64,000 nucleotides of DNA from Bradyrhizobium nivariense (GCF_029846715.1 NZ_JARVWW010000011.1:1-64000); one strand, 5' to 3'. Numbered from the stretch's first letter, positions 35,402-44,896 are shown. Notes: generated by a model not told the origin, from the sequence alone. Numbers and translations: made by a program.

Positions 35402-36850
35402 ATGACTGCTATCCTGAAGAACTTCATCGGCGGCGAATGGGTCGACGGCTCCGGCGTCACCAAGAACATCAATCCCTCCAACACCAACGACCTCGTCGGC
35501 GAATACGCCAAGGCCGACAAGGCGCAGACCGAGAAGGCGATCGCAGCCGCCAAGGCCGCCTTCCCCGCCTGGGCGCAGTCAACGCCGCAGGTGCGCTATG
35601 ACGCGCTGAACAAGATCTCTCTCGAAATCATCGCCCGCAAGGAAGAGCTCGGCCGCCTGCTCGCCCGCGAGGAAGGCAAGACGCTGCCGGAGGGTATCGG
35701 CGAGGTCGCCCGCGCCGGCCAGATTTTTGCGTTCTTCGCCGGCGAAGCACTGCGCCTGATCGGCGAGAAGGGCGCCTCGGTGCGTCCCGGCCTCGACGTC
35801 GAGCTCACCCGCGAGCCGGTCGGTGTCGTCGGCATGATCACGCCCTGGAATTTCCCGATCGCGATCCCGGCCTGGAAGATCGCCCCGGCGCTCTGCTACG
35901 GCAACACCGTGGTGTTCAAGCCGGCTGAGCTGGTGCCGGGCTCGGCGCATGCGCTGTCCGAGATCATCACCCGTTCCGGCATTCCCGCCGGCGTGTTCAA
36001 CCTGGTGATCGGCTCCGGCTCGGTGGTCGGCCAGACACTGCTCGAGCACCCGGATGTCGCCGCGATCTCCTTCACCGGCTCGGTGCAAACAGGACGCAAG
36101 ATCGCGCAGGCCTGCGTGCTGTCGAACCCGATGAAGAAGTTCCAGCTCGAGATGGGCGGCAAGAATCCGCTGGTCGTGCTCGACGACGCCGACCTCAAGA
36201 CCGCCGTCGAGGTCGCCGTCAACGGCGCCTATTTCTCCACCGGCCAGCGCTGCACCGCCTCGTCCCGCCTGATCGTCACCGAAGGCATCCATGACCGCTT
36301 CGTCGCGGCGGTGGCGGAGCGGCTGAAGGGCCTCTCGGTGGACGACGCGCTCAAGGCCGGCGTGCATATCGGCCCCGTGGTCGACCAGAGCCAGCTCGAC
36401 CAGGATCTGCGCTACATCAAGATCGGCCAGGACGAGGGCGCCAAGCTCGCCTGGGGCGGCGAGCTGCTCAAGCGCGAGACGCCCGGCTACTACCTGCAGC
36501 CCGCACTGTTCACGGAAGCCAACAACAACATGCGTATCGCGCGCGAAGAAATCTTCGGGCCAGTGGCTACCGTCATTCGCGCCAAGAACTACGAGGAGGC
36601 ACTGGCGATCTCGAACGACACCGAGTTCGGCCTTGCTTCCGGCATCTGCACCACGAGCCTGAAATACGCATCGCATTACAAGCGCAACAGCGAGTCCGGC
36701 ATGGTGATGGTCAATCTGCCGACCGCCGGCGTCGACTATCACGTGCCGTTCGGCGGCCGGAAGGGTTCGAGCTACGGTGCCCGCGAGCAGGGCTCCTATG
36801 CCCGCGAGTTCTACACGACGGTGAAGACCGCCTATACCTATCCCGGTTGA
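35402..36850 (+). CDS. 2-oxoglutarate semialdehyde dehydrogenase (aldehyde dehydrogenase family)
   Basis: Oxidises 2-oxoglutarate semialdehyde, the KdgD product, to 2-oxoglutarate with NAD(P)+. The 482-residue product has TPWNFPIAIPAWKIAPALCYGN with the cofactor-binding Lys in VVFKPAEL, the glycine motif FTGSVQTGRK, the general-base Glu in LEMGGKNP and the nucleophile Cys in GQRCTASSR. Position between gudD and garD in the hexarate cluster decides its substrate; by sequence alone the family includes succinate semialdehyde and related dehydrogenases. AAGGAGG precedes the ATG. Confidence 0.92.
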   Translation: MTAILKNFIGGEWVDGSGVTKNINPSNTNDLVGEYAKADKAQTEKAIAAAKAAFPAWAQSTPQVRYDALNKISLEIIARKEELGRLLAREEGKTLPEGIGEVARAGQIFAFFAGEALRLIGEKGASVRPGLDVELTREPVGVVGMITPWNFPIAIPAWKIAPALCYGNTVVFKPAELVPGSAHALSEIITRSGIPAGVFNLVIGSGSVVGQTLLEHPDVAAISFTGSVQTGRKIAQACVLSNPMKKFQLEMGGKNPLVVLDDADLKTAVEVAVNGAYFSTGQRCTASSRLIVTEGIHDRFVAAVAERLKGLSVDDALKAGVHIGPVVDQSQLDQDLRYIKIGQDEGAKLAWGGELLKRETPGYYLQPALFTEANNNMRIAREEIFGPVATVIRAKNYEEALAISNDTEFGLASGICTTSLKYASHYKRNSESGMVMVNLPTAGVDYHVPFGGRKGSSYGAREQGSYAREFYTTVKTAYTYPG

Positions 36851-36864
36851 TAGGCCGACATCGC

Positions 36865-36947
36865 AGGGTGGGTTAGCGTAGCGTAACCCACCTCTTCTGG
36901 TTCGACGGATGCAGACGGTGGTGGGTTACGCTACGCTAACCCACCCT
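36865..36947. repeat. Perfect 28-bp inverted repeat (type 4)
   Basis: Arms 36865-36892 and 36920-36947 are perfectly complementary (AGGGTGGGTTAGCGTAGCGT against its reverse complement) with a 27-base loop. Each arm also contains an internal near-palindrome. It lies between the aldehyde dehydrogenase gene and garD; garD starts 19 bases later. Confidence 0.9.
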
Positions 36948-36965
36948 ACACTTCGGAGTCCTCCC

Positions 36966-38507
36966 ATGGACCAGGACGTCGCAGCGAAAGAGCAGCCCCG
37001 CTACATCAAGCTCAACGATCGCGACAATGTCGCGATCGTGGTCAATAATTTCGGGCTTCCCGCCGGCTCCCGCTTTGCCTGCGGGCTGACGCTGCGCGCC
37101 TTCGTGCCGCAAGGACACAAGACGGCGCTGGTCGACATCGTGCAGGACGCTCCGATCGTCCGCTACGGCGAGGTGATCGGCTACGCGCTTTCGCCGATCC
37201 TGGCCGGCGAGTGGGTGGATGAAGCGCGCATCCGCATGCCGGAGGCCCCTGCCCTCGACAAGCTCGAAATCTCGACCGCCGTGCCCGCGCCGCTGCCGCC
37301 GCTCGATGGTTTTACCTTCGAGGGTTTTCGCAATTCCGACGGCTCGGTCGGCACGAAAAACATTCTCGGCATCTCCTCCTCCGTGCAATGCGTCAAGGGC
37401 ACGATGGAATATGCCGTCAAGCGCATCCGCACCGAGTTGCTGCCGAAGTACCCGAACGTCGACGACGTCGTGCCACTGACGCATGCCTATGGCTGCGGCG
37501 TCGCCATCTCCGCGCCCGACGCCGTGATTCCGATCCGCACGCTGCAAAACATCGCGCTCAACCCGAATTTCGGCGGCGAGATTCTGGTCATCAGCCTCGG
37601 CTGCGAGAAACTGGCGCCCGAGCGGCTGGTGCCGGAAGGCGTCAGCGACGCCATCGTGCGCATGCAGGACGAAGCCTTCGACGGTTTTGGCGCCATCGTC
37701 GACGCGATCATGACCCAGGCTGAAGCCCGCCTGAAAATCCTCAACAAGCGCACCCGCGAGACCTGCCCGGCCGCCGATCTCGTCATCGGCCTGCAATGCG
37801 GCGGCAGCGACGCCTTCTCCGGCGTCACCGCGAATCCCGCCGTCGGCTTCGCCGCGGACCTGCTGGTGCGGGCCGGTGCGACCGTGATGTTCTCCGAAGT
37901 CACCGAGGTGCGCGACGCGATCCAGTTGCTCACCCGCCGCGCCATCAACGAGGACGTCGGCCGCGCGCTGGTGCGCGAGATGGCCTGGTACGATTCCTAT
38001 CTGGCCCGCGGCGGCGCCGACCGCAGCGCCAACACCACGCCGGGCAACAAGAAGGGCGGGCTTGCCAACATCGTCGAGAAATCATTGGGCTCGATCGTCA
38101 AGTCCGGATCAAGCGCGATCACCGGCGTGCTCGCGCCCGGCGAAAAGGCGACGCAGAAGGGCATGCTGTTCGCGGCAACGCCGGCGTCCGACTTCATCTG
38201 CGGCACGCTCCAGCTCGCCTCCGGCATGACGCTGCAGGTGTTCACCACCGGCCGCGGCACGCCCTATGGGCTTGCCGCTGCGCCCGTGATCAAGGTCGCG
38301 ACCCGCAGCGAGCTTGCCCGGCGCTGGAAGGACCTGATCGATTTCGATGCCGGCGGCATCGCGACCGGCGAGAAGACCATCGAGGAAACCGGCTGGGACC
38401 TGTTCCGCCTGATCCTCGACGTCGCCAGCGGCCGCACGCAACCCTGGTCGGATCGCTGGGGCATCCACAACGATTTGACGCTGTTCAATCCGGCGCCAGT
38501 GACCTGA
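36966..38507 (+). CDS. garD: Galactarate dehydratase GarD (UxaA family)
   Basis: Dehydrates D-galactarate to 5-keto-4-deoxy-D-glucarate, so it feeds the same KdgD step as GudD. The 513-residue product has the two UxaA/GarD parts: an N-terminal SAF-like domain (about 15-100, with [14 protein letters not shown]) and a C-terminal domain with [39 protein letters not shown] and [20 protein letters not shown]. Length is close to E. coli GarD (523). Its last 156 bases plus stop are repeated at 40167-40322 with one silent change. Confidence 0.92.
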   Translation: MDQDVAAKEQPRYIKLNDRDNVAIVVNNFGLPAGSRFACGLTLRAFVPQGHKTALVDIVQDAPIVRYGEVIGYALSPILAGEWVDEARIRMPEAPALDKLEISTAVPAPLPPLDGFTFEGFRNSDGSVGTKNILGISSSVQCVKGTMEYAVKRIRTELLPKYPNVDDVVPLTHAYGCGVAISAPDAVIPIRTLQNIALNPNFGGEILVISLGCEKLAPERLVPEGVSDAIVRMQDEAFDGFGAIVDAIMTQAEARLKILNKRTRETCPAADLVIGLQCGGSDAFSGVTANPAVGFAADLLVRAGATVMFSEVTEVRDAIQLLTRRAINEDVGRALVREMAWYDSYLARGGADRSANTTPGNKKGGLANIVEKSLGSIVKSGSSAITGVLAPGEKATQKGMLFAATPASDFICGTLQLASGMTLQVFTTGRGTPYGLAAAPVIKVATRSELARRWKDLIDFDAGGIATGEKTIEETGWDLFRLILDVASGRTQPWSDRWGIHNDLTLFNPAPVT

Positions 38508-38513
38508 GAGCGA
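38352..38513 (+). repeat. Left copy of 162-bp direct repeat (garD 3' end)
   Basis: This stretch is repeated at 40167-40328, exactly 1815 bases downstream, with a single difference (A at 38498, G at 40313, silent for Pro). It covers the last 51 codons of garD, the stop codon and 6 further bases. The sequences diverge completely on both sides. Confidence 0.97.
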
Positions 38514-38587
38514 ACCGTGGCCGAAGCGGCAACGAAGAGACTGGCGACGCGCCGGTCAAATAACTCCGTCTCCCGTCAACGGCCCCT

Positions 38588-40093
38588 TTAGAGCCCCTCC
38601 AGTGCCCGCGCCTCGCGAGCCGCGACTGCCACCAACGGCCTGATGGCACGATCCTCACGGCCAACCACCACGCCCGACGCGAACGCGCCGGCGCGCCCGT
38701 TCCGTCGCGGCATGTGAAGTGCGGCATCGACGGCCATCTCGCGATGCGCGATGAAGTCATTGAGCGTACCCAGCGCGTCCTGAATCCTCTTCAAGTGCTT
38801 CGATATGCGCGCAAGCCGTTTCCGCTCGCCCTTGCCGTCGAAGAGGCTGCCGAAGAACTCCGTCGCATATCTGATCTTCTTAGCTCGGATTCTGAACTTG
38901 TGCCGCGCGCCGGGAGACATCCTGTCGAGATGGCGACCATCCTTACGCGCCTTCCTGATACGGCGATCGAGCACGGCAGATACGAACTCTGCGATCGGCA
39001 TCTCCGCTCTTTCGGTCGCAATCGTTCGGTCCGATTCGATCCATTCGAGCGTATCGATCAGCAGCGAACGAAAGCGTTCGGAATTCACCGCCTTCCTGGC
39101 GCGGTCGAAGGCGAGATCCCGCCTATCGCAAAACTCCTGCTTGATCGCCTTGCCACCGCGGCGCAGCAATGCGTCACGGCTTGCCGGCTCGATGTTTTCC
39201 TTCACAAATACGTCGATTTCACGTGCGGGAGCGAGTTCGCCAGTGAGCCATTTCAGTTCGGACTTGATGACTTCGACTTTTGTGCCGGATAGGACTTTCG
39301 AGAACAGGGAGACCGCCGCACGCAATCGACGCAACCCCACGCGCATCTGATGGATACCTTCCGCATCGCCATTGCGGACCGACTCGGTATTGCCCGAAAA
39401 ATGGCGCGCCGTCGCAACAGCAATGGCCCGGAACGCCTCGCCCGCGCTCATGTCGCCCTTCAGCTCAATGGCGCCGGCAAATACGACCGGATGCTCTTTG
39501 CCATGCGCAAGCGCATAGCCACGATCCGATTTCGAGCGGAGGTCGAGTTCGGCCCGCGATTTTCGCTCGATCCTCCTCGCAACACGGAACAAGTCCGCGA
39601 GCCGACCGCTCTTCAGCTCGAGTTCGAGTTCCCCGATCGGGCTCGCGCGATGCCCGGCGACGATGCGGCCGCGATCGACAGCAAGCTCGATCTCGCTCCT
39701 TCTGGTACGAATCGGCAGCGTGATGCGCCGTACCGACGTTTCGAACACCGGTTTCAGCTTGCGTCGCAACTTCTTTGAAGCGATCGGCGCCAGCGGCGTG
39801 CCGCGCGCTCTGCCGAGATCAGGCGCGTCGTCGGCAATCTCCGTTTCCCATTCACCGCGGCCGAGCCGCGCCCCGTTCGCCGACTTGACGGTCTGGAGAC
39901 GCCTATCACCGTCGCGGCGCACGCGAAGCGTGAGGCCGTGCTGCTTCAACTTGCGTTTGCGGGTATCGAAGTAAGTCGACACCAAGTCGCAACGCGCTTG
40001 CTCACCGACCCTGCCGCCGGCAACGCGTCCGCTCGCGACCGTTCCGAGATAACGTGCGGGCACACGAAATTTCAGTTCCGTCTCGACAGCCAT
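38588..40093 (-). CDS. CYTH and CHAD domain protein
   Basis: A 501-residue protein. Residues 1-200 form a CYTH domain (triphosphate tunnel metalloenzyme) with the ExExK signature ETELKF, then [20 protein letters not shown] and ELELELKSG. Residues about 215-500 form a CHAD domain, an alpha-helical His-rich unit that binds polyphosphate, with [17 protein letters not shown] and [18 protein letters not shown] role in polyphosphate or tripolyphosphate handling is therefore likely. The gene is opposite in direction to garD and is bracketed by two copies of the garD 3' end. Codon use looks less GC3-biased than in the hexarate genes, which would fit separate arrival. Confidence 0.9.
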   Translation of the reverse strand: MAVETELKFRVPARYLGTVASGRVAGGRVGEQARCDLVSTYFDTRKRKLKQHGLTLRVRRDGDRRLQTVKSANGARLGRGEWETEIADDAPDLGRARGTPLAPIASKKLRRKLKPVFETSVRRITLPIRTRRSEIELAVDRGRIVAGHRASPIGELELELKSGRLADLFRVARRIERKSRAELDLRSKSDRGYALAHGKEHPVVFAGAIELKGDMSAGEAFRAIAVATARHFSGNTESVRNGDAEGIHQMRVGLRRLRAAVSLFSKVLSGTKVEVIKSELKWLTGELAPAREIDVFVKENIEPASRDALLRRGGKAIKQEFCDRRDLAFDRARKAVNSERFRSLLIDTLEWIESDRTIATERAEMPIAEFVSAVLDRRIRKARKDGRHLDRMSPGARHKFRIRAKKIRYATEFFGSLFDGKGERKRLARISKHLKRIQDALGTLNDFIAHREMAVDAALHMPRRNGRAGAFASGVVVGREDRAIRPLVAVAAREARALEGL

Positions 40094-40166
40094 GGCTCAC
40101 TCCACCGTCCTCGCCGCCGCCGGCTCACCGAGGATAACGCACGAGAAGCGCTCAAGGTGCCGCGAT

Positions 40167-40328
40167 GGCGGCATCGCGACCGGCGAGAAGACCATCGAGG
40201 AAACCGGCTGGGACCTGTTCCGCCTGATCCTCGACGTCGCCAGCGGCCGCACGCAACCCTGGTCGGATCGCTGGGGCATCCACAACGATTTGACGCTGTT
40301 CAATCCGGCGCCGGTGACCTGAGAGCGA
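40167..40328 (+). pseudogene. Duplicated garD 3' fragment (right copy of direct repeat)
   Basis: The fragment encodes the last 51 residues of GarD in frame ([18 protein letters not shown] onward) and its stop, but has no promoter, start site or N-terminal part of its own. A frame from 40092 to 40322 merely joins it to unrelated upstream sequence. It differs from the source copy at one silent position, so the duplication is recent or kept uniform by gene conversion. Confidence 0.93.
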
Positions 40329-40340
40329 CAAGCCGGCCGG

Positions 40341-41081
40341 TCATCGACTGTCGATCAGGTGCATGTCGCCCAGCGTGACCGGCAGGCTGCGCGTAATGAG
40401 ATCCGCAATCGCCGCGCGCAGCCGCTCGCTCGAAGCCGGACCGTCGAACGCGTCGTCGACCGGTCCGCTCGGACCGGCGAGCCGCATCGTCCCGGTGTTG
40501 TCGAGCGGCGCGGCTGCCCTCTTCTCGATCACGTCGAACGTCTTGCCGTCGATGACGCGGACTTCGTACAGGGTATGGATCAGGCCGTAGGATGCGAGCA
40601 GCGTCCGATATTCGGCGAGCCCGACGCCCTCGACGTTGCGGCCGTTTCCGAGTTTCGATCTCGCCCGGGTGATGACGATGTAGGCGTCCAATCCTTGCGG
40701 GGCTACATCGGTGCGAACCAACTCCCTAAACGGATCGCTGCGCAGGAGATTGACGGGCGCAACCGGTGAATCCCTGATCGCGGCGAACGCGGCGCGTCTG
40801 TAGCTCACGGCCTGCACGCGAAAGCGTCCGCTCAGCAGCCTCGCGGCCTGCTGGACGATCAGCTCGTCCAGACCCCATGCGCTGATCGAGACGCTTTGCC
40901 CGGTATTGCCCAGGCCGGTCAGGCCGGCCTGCGTCAGGCTCATCTCCTCGCCGATGGCCGAGACGATGCCGACGGTCTTGATCGCCTGGAGCCGGCTCGC
41001 GCGCGTCTCGAACGCGGCGGCGGCACTGAGGACGACGGACGCGACCGCGAGGCCGACCCATAGAATGACAATGCGGCGCAT
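40341..41081 (-). CDS. Unrecognised exported protein
   Basis: A 246-residue protein with a signal sequence or membrane anchor at residues 1-25 (MRRIVILWVGLAVASVVLSA). The rest is a mixed alpha/beta domain (ASRLQAIKTVGIVSAIGEEM, LDAYIVITRARSKLGNGRNV, LIHTLYEVRVIDGKTFDVIE) that I cannot assign. It lies 6 bases after the MipA/OmpV gene on the same strand, so the two are probably co-transcribed and both act in the periplasm or outer membrane. Confidence 0.75.
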   Translation of the reverse strand: MRRIVILWVGLAVASVVLSAAAAFETRASRLQAIKTVGIVSAIGEEMSLTQAGLTGLGNTGQSVSISAWGLDELIVQQAARLLSGRFRVQAVSYRRAAFAAIRDSPVAPVNLLRSDPFRELVRTDVAPQGLDAYIVITRARSKLGNGRNVEGVGLAEYRTLLASYGLIHTLYEVRVIDGKTFDVIEKRAAAPLDNTGTMRLAGPSGPVDDAFDGPASSERLRAAIADLITRSLPVTLGDMHLIDSR

Positions 41082-41087
41082 GGCGAG

Positions 41088-41981
41088 CTATCGAATCCTG
41101 AAGTCGAATGAATAGGAAGCGCCGAGGCCGATCGTGGTCTGGTTCGACGATCCACGCAGCTTCACGAGCGGGCTGGCCGCGGCATCGCCAAGCAGCTTCT
41201 CGTACTCGACATAGGCATGGACCTCCCACTGCGGATTGATGCGGTAGGAGATCTGGCTGCCGAAGCCGACCGAGTGCGCGCCGCCCTTGGCATCGTACAT
41301 CGGCAATCCGGACGCCAGCGCCTGCGCGGCGTCGACGCCGAAATACGGTGCGGTCGCCTTGGTGCTCTTCCAGGTGAAGCGCGGGCCCGCCGAGATCGTG
41401 AGCCTTTGAATCAGCGGCACGATGACGTCGGCGGAGAGATCGGCCACCGTGCCGGTATGGCCACCCATGCCCTGGCGCAATTCGCTGCGCAGGCGCAGCC
41501 AGTCGACCGGAAAATACTCGACGAAACCACCGAGCTCGTATGCGGCCTTGACGTCGCCAAGGCCGGTCAGCTCCGCATATTTGTCGCTCTTGCGCGACGA
41601 GACGTATCTGAACGCAGGTCCTGCGCGAAAATTGCCGACGTCGAGCAGCGCAATGCTGGCGCTGTCCCGAGGCCCGCGAAACTGGTCGACCGATCCGGCG
41701 CGGCGGATGGAGAAGATCGGGATCGGGAGAAATTTCCCGTTCTTCGAGCCAACGAAATCCGGCGTGTACTCTCCGCCGATGCCGACCATGACGGTCCAGT
41801 TGCCGGAGGGCGAAGGCAGCATCGACAGGTCGAACGGCGGGGCCGGCAGCGTGAACGCGGTTTGCGCCGATGCGGATGGAGGGATCGCCATGATCGCGCC
41901 CAGTGCGGCAAGGAGGGCAGTCAGCAAAGTCTGCCGCGCGCTCGCCGCGTGCTGGAGAGCGGCTTCGTCAAAATGCTTCAT
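41088..41981 (-). CDS. MipA/OmpV family outer membrane protein
   Basis: A 297-residue outer membrane beta-barrel protein of the MipA/OmpV family. Some members scaffold murein synthases and lytic transglycosylases, while others are osmolarity- or antimicrobial-responsive. After an N-terminal region with a signal peptide (TALLAALGAIMAIPPSASAQ), the barrel shows VGIGGEYTPDFVGSKNGKFL, GPRFTWKSTKATAPYFGVD, a substrate loop and the C-terminal LGASYSFDFRIR. ATG 41981 was used; the frame stays open to 42134. It is divergent from a two-component system, an arrangement seen for other OmpV-type genes, so regulation by that system is plausible. Confidence 0.87.
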   Translation of the reverse strand: MKHFDEAALQHAASARQTLLTALLAALGAIMAIPPSASAQTAFTLPAPPFDLSMLPSPSGNWTVMVGIGGEYTPDFVGSKNGKFLPIPIFSIRRAGSVDQFRGPRDSASIALLDVGNFRAGPAFRYVSSRKSDKYAELTGLGDVKAAYELGGFVEYFPVDWLRLRSELRQGMGGHTGTVADLSADVIVPLIQRLTISAGPRFTWKSTKATAPYFGVDAAQALASGLPMYDAKGGAHSVGFGSQISYRINPQWEVHAYVEYEKLLGDAAASPLVKLRGSSNQTTIGLGASYSFDFRIR

Positions 41982-42331
41982 TACGGGACCCCGGACCGGC
42001 CTTCCCGGCCTGGTCGACTGATGTGGTTGGAGCCACAGCATGTGGTCCGGCAAAATTGCCCCAAGATTGCAGGGCGAAAGCCGTTGCCCCCAATCCGTTC
42101 CCGGCGCGCGTCGGGCGCGCCGCCGGATCAACATTGCCCGAACATTGCCGGGCCGCGCTCACGCCCCCAAACTTTGACCGCCAGCGCCGGTGAGCGCCCT
42201 CGTCCTCGCCTTTTATTCGCCAAGCTCGCTGCCTTAAAGGGAACCTCGCGCACGAACCGAAACGCCGGACTTCGGCCAGAGAGCGTCAAGGTCGGGGTTC
42301 AATTGCCCCAGCAGAGTCAAGGACGACCCGC
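41982..42331. other. Divergent control region, MipA/OmpV operon versus two-component system
   Basis: This 350-base gap holds the promoters of two divergent operons. The motif AATTGCCCCA occurs twice (near 42053 and 42303), close to the two gene starts, and ACATTGCC/AACATTGCC occurs twice near 42132-42150. These could be response-regulator half-sites, but the evidence is only their repetition. No gene is seen. Confidence 0.4.
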
Positions 42332-43012
42332 GTGCGCTCCCTCGTGATCGAAGACGAACCGCAGATCGGTGCCTATGTCAGCCGCCTACTCGGGCAATTG
42401 CACGGTATTGTCGACCTCGTCGGCTCCGTTGCCGATGCCCGTCAGGCGCTGGACAACTTCAAATATGATCTCGCGATCGTCGACCGGATGCTGCCCGACG
42501 GAGATGCGCTTCAGGTGGTCGCTGCGCTGAACCAATCGGCTGAACGTCCCGCCATCATCATGCTGACGTCCAAGGACGCCAAGGAGGATGTCGTCGACGG
42601 CCTCAACGCAGGTGCCGACGACTATCTGGGAAAACCATTCGAGCCGCAGGAGCTGATTGCGCGGGTGCGCGCCGTGCTGCGGCGGCCCCGGCTGCTCGCG
42701 CCCTCGGTGCTGTCGCTCGGCAATGTCGAGCTGCATCTCGGCAGCAACGAGGCCGTGGTCGCCGACACGAAGATCCTGCTCAGGCGGCGGGAGGCACTGA
42801 TCCTCGCGGCGCTCCTGATGCGCCGCGACCGCGTCATCACCCGCGCCGCCCTGATCGAGGAGATCTACGGTTTCGACGACGAGATCGAATCCAACACGCT
42901 CGAAGCGCAGGTCTCGCGATTGAGGAAGAAACTGGCTGCACTCGGCGGCGACGTCGAAATCCGCAGCATGCGAGGCATCGGTTACATCCTGCGGCTGGCA
43001 AATCCTCGATGA
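42332..43012 (+). CDS. OmpR-family response regulator
   Basis: A 226-residue response regulator with an N-terminal receiver domain (MRSLVIEDEPQIGAYVSRLL; phosphoacceptor Asp51 in LAIVDRMLPDG; conserved Lys in YLGKPFEP) and a C-terminal winged-helix DNA-binding domain (residues about 125-222, VSRLRKKLAALGGDVEIRSM). The start is GTG. It overlaps the histidine kinase gene by 4 bases (ATGA), so the two are translationally coupled. The divergent MipA/OmpV operon is the obvious candidate target. Confidence 0.92.
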   Translation: MRSLVIEDEPQIGAYVSRLLGQLHGIVDLVGSVADARQALDNFKYDLAIVDRMLPDGDALQVVAALNQSAERPAIIMLTSKDAKEDVVDGLNAGADDYLGKPFEPQELIARVRAVLRRPRLLAPSVLSLGNVELHLGSNEAVVADTKILLRRREALILAALLMRRDRVITRAALIEEIYGFDDEIESNTLEAQVSRLRKKLAALGGDVEIRSMRGIGYILRLANPR

Positions 43013-44373
43013 GGTCGATCGCCTGGACGTTTGCGCTGTCGCTCGGCATCGCCGCGACGACGATCTTCCTGATCATGCTCAGCATCTTCATCTGGCGCTA
43101 TCCGATGGAGGAACGCGAGTTCAGGGCCTGCCGGGTCGTGGCTGCCGTTCTCGATCGTGCCACTGTTACCGAAGGGCAAAACCTGACGGTACGCCCGACT
43201 CCCGCCCTCAAGGAATTGAAAGCGGACAGCCCAAACCTCTGGTACGTCGTGTCCGCCGGCGATCTCGTCAGCGAGTACGGCAGCGAACACCGGCCCGCCC
43301 TCCCCTTCGCGTTTCCCTATCACGGGCCGGTCGGCTCGTCCGTCTTCAGCACACTCGACCAGAAGAGCACCTTCTGTCTCGCCGCTGTGCAACGGGGGTC
43401 GTTGCAGCTCACGATGATAGTGGGCGAGCCTCAGGTCCGCTTCGGCCGGATTGCGAGGAACTTCCTCGTCCGCAGCATTTTTTCGATCATCCTGCTGGCG
43501 CTGGCGTTTGCGGCGACCGTCGCCATCGGCTCGGCGCTGGCCGCACGGTTCGTCTCACGCGGCATTGAGCGGGTCGCGCGCCGCGCGCTCGCGATCGATC
43601 CCTCGGCCCCGCAAGGCTTGATATCCTTGTCCGAAGTCCCCTACGAGCTGAAGCCATTGGTCGAGGCGCTGAACCGCGCCTTCGGCGAGATCGACGCCTA
43701 TATCAGGATGCAACGCCGCTTTCTCGGCAATGCCGCCCATCAGCTCCGCACGCCGCTGACTCTGCTGCGCGCGAAGATCGAGGACGTGCGCGAGCCGGCA
43801 CTGAAAGTCGAGCTGGTGCGCGACGTCCGCCGTCTCACCTCGCTGGTCTCCGCCATGCTCGACCTCGCGCGTTTGCAAAACCACGCGATCGAGAAGCGGC
43901 CGATCGATCTCGGCGAAATCACGCTGGACGTGCTGGCCGATTTCGGTCCCTCGGCACTGGACGCCGGTATCGAGCTTGCGCTGGACCATGACGAGAAAGG
44001 CCCCTTCCTGGTGCAGGGCGTCGACGCCGCCGTTCGCAGTGCGCTCGCCAATCTCGTCGGCAACGCACTCGTCCACGCCCATGGTGCGCGACGCATCGTC
44101 GCCACGCTCGGTCGCGGCAGCATCTCGATTGACGATGACGGTGCGGGCCTGCCCGACGGTGCGGAGCACAAGCTGCTCGAACCGTTTCAGACCGGCAACA
44201 GTGCGGGCGACGGCGCCGGCCTCGGCCTGTCGATCGTCCGCGAGATCATGGCCGCGCACGGCGGCGAGTTGGTCATTTCCTCAGAGCCGGACCGCGGCAC
44301 GACGATGAGCTTGCGTTTTCCCGAGGCGATGGCGACGGCCCAATCTCCGCAGTTGGATCTGCAGGCGCGCTAG
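43009..44373 (+). CDS. Sensor histidine kinase
   Basis: A 454-residue inner membrane kinase partnering the preceding response regulator. Two membrane segments (about residues 8-28 and 154-180) bracket a periplasmic sensor domain of about 125 residues with two Cys (REFRACRVV and STFCLAAV). A HAMP-like linker leads to the dimerisation domain with phosphoacceptor His in FLGNAAHQLRTPLTLL. The ATPase part has the N box (LANLVGNALVHAHG), G1 (DDDGAGLP) and G2 (GDGAGLGLSIV). All catalytic boxes are intact. The signal sensed is unknown. Confidence 0.92.
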   Translation: MRSIAWTFALSLGIAATTIFLIMLSIFIWRYPMEEREFRACRVVAAVLDRATVTEGQNLTVRPTPALKELKADSPNLWYVVSAGDLVSEYGSEHRPALPFAFPYHGPVGSSVFSTLDQKSTFCLAAVQRGSLQLTMIVGEPQVRFGRIARNFLVRSIFSIILLALAFAATVAIGSALAARFVSRGIERVARRALAIDPSAPQGLISLSEVPYELKPLVEALNRAFGEIDAYIRMQRRFLGNAAHQLRTPLTLLRAKIEDVREPALKVELVRDVRRLTSLVSAMLDLARLQNHAIEKRPIDLGEITLDVLADFGPSALDAGIELALDHDEKGPFLVQGVDAAVRSALANLVGNALVHAHGARRIVATLGRGSISIDDDGAGLPDGAEHKLLEPFQTGNSAGDGAGLGLSIVREIMAAHGGELVISSEPDRGTTMSLRFPEAMATAQSPQLDLQAR

Positions 44374-44498
44374 CGAGGCGCTTCGCGAAGCCGTCCGGAA
44401 ACATTGGGCGCGGAAAACTTCTTCCTCATTTCGTTCTGTCGCATCACGCAATCAAATATATCTGCGGGTGGCGGCGAATGTTCGCACACAAGCGAACC

Positions 44499-44519
44499 TG
44501 TCGCGGCATCGCCGCGACA
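44499..44519. other. Short hairpin upstream of small exported protein gene
   Basis: A perfect 9-bp stem (TGTCGCGGC at 44499-44507 with GCCGCGACA at 44511-44519) with a 3-base loop lies 36 bases before the gene at 44556. No T run follows, so it is more likely a leader structure than a terminator. Confidence 0.5.
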
Positions 44520-44555
44520 AAACCACCGATTGCCATTTTCCACGGAGATTTTCCA

Positions 44556-44825
44556 ATGCGTATTCTTTCGATGATTGCCGTTGCCGCAGCGATGATTGCC
44601 AACTCGGCCGGCGCATTCGCTGGCGAGCTTCCCTCTTACGAAGTGAAGTCGTTTCCGATCTCGGCGACGCAAGTGCAGGTGCTCGGCGGTGCCGGCGTCG
44701 AGGAGCAGTCGGCCGCGCCCGCGATGATCGTCGCCGGCATGCCCGCCTCGCCCGCGCAAATGTCTGTGCTGTCGCCGCGCGTGAAGCGGCTTGCGAGCGC
44801 CGTCACGGCGAGCGAGCGGCGTTGA
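44556..44825 (+). CDS. Unrecognised small exported protein
   Basis: An 89-residue protein with a clear signal peptide (MRILSMIAVAAAMIANSAGA, cleaved near AFAGE). The mature part has about 68 residues, ending in a basic tail (SPRVKRLASAVTASERR). GGAG lies 8 nt before ATG 44556. No family is recognised. It sits between the two-component system and the siderophore receptor and has its own hairpin downstream, so it is probably a separate transcript. Confidence 0.7.
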   Translation: MRILSMIAVAAAMIANSAGAFAGELPSYEVKSFPISATQVQVLGGAGVEEQSAAPAMIVAGMPASPAQMSVLSPRVKRLASAVTASERR

Positions 44826-44870
44826 TCGCCAACGCGGAGACGCACCACCTCATTCTTTCTTTCACGCATC

Positions 44871-44896
44871 CGCGCGCCGACATCAACCGGCGCGCG
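44871..44896 (+). terminator. Hairpin terminator after small exported protein gene
   Basis: A perfect 9-bp GC stem (CGCGCGCCG at 44871-44879 with CGGCGCGCG at 44888-44896) with an 8-base loop is followed by CTCGATTTATAT. It lies 45 bases after the stop codon. Confidence 0.6.

Noticed and set aside
40092..40322. 76-codon frame ending in GarD sequence
   Set aside because: It is an accidental join of unrelated upstream bases to the duplicated garD 3' fragment; no start signals.
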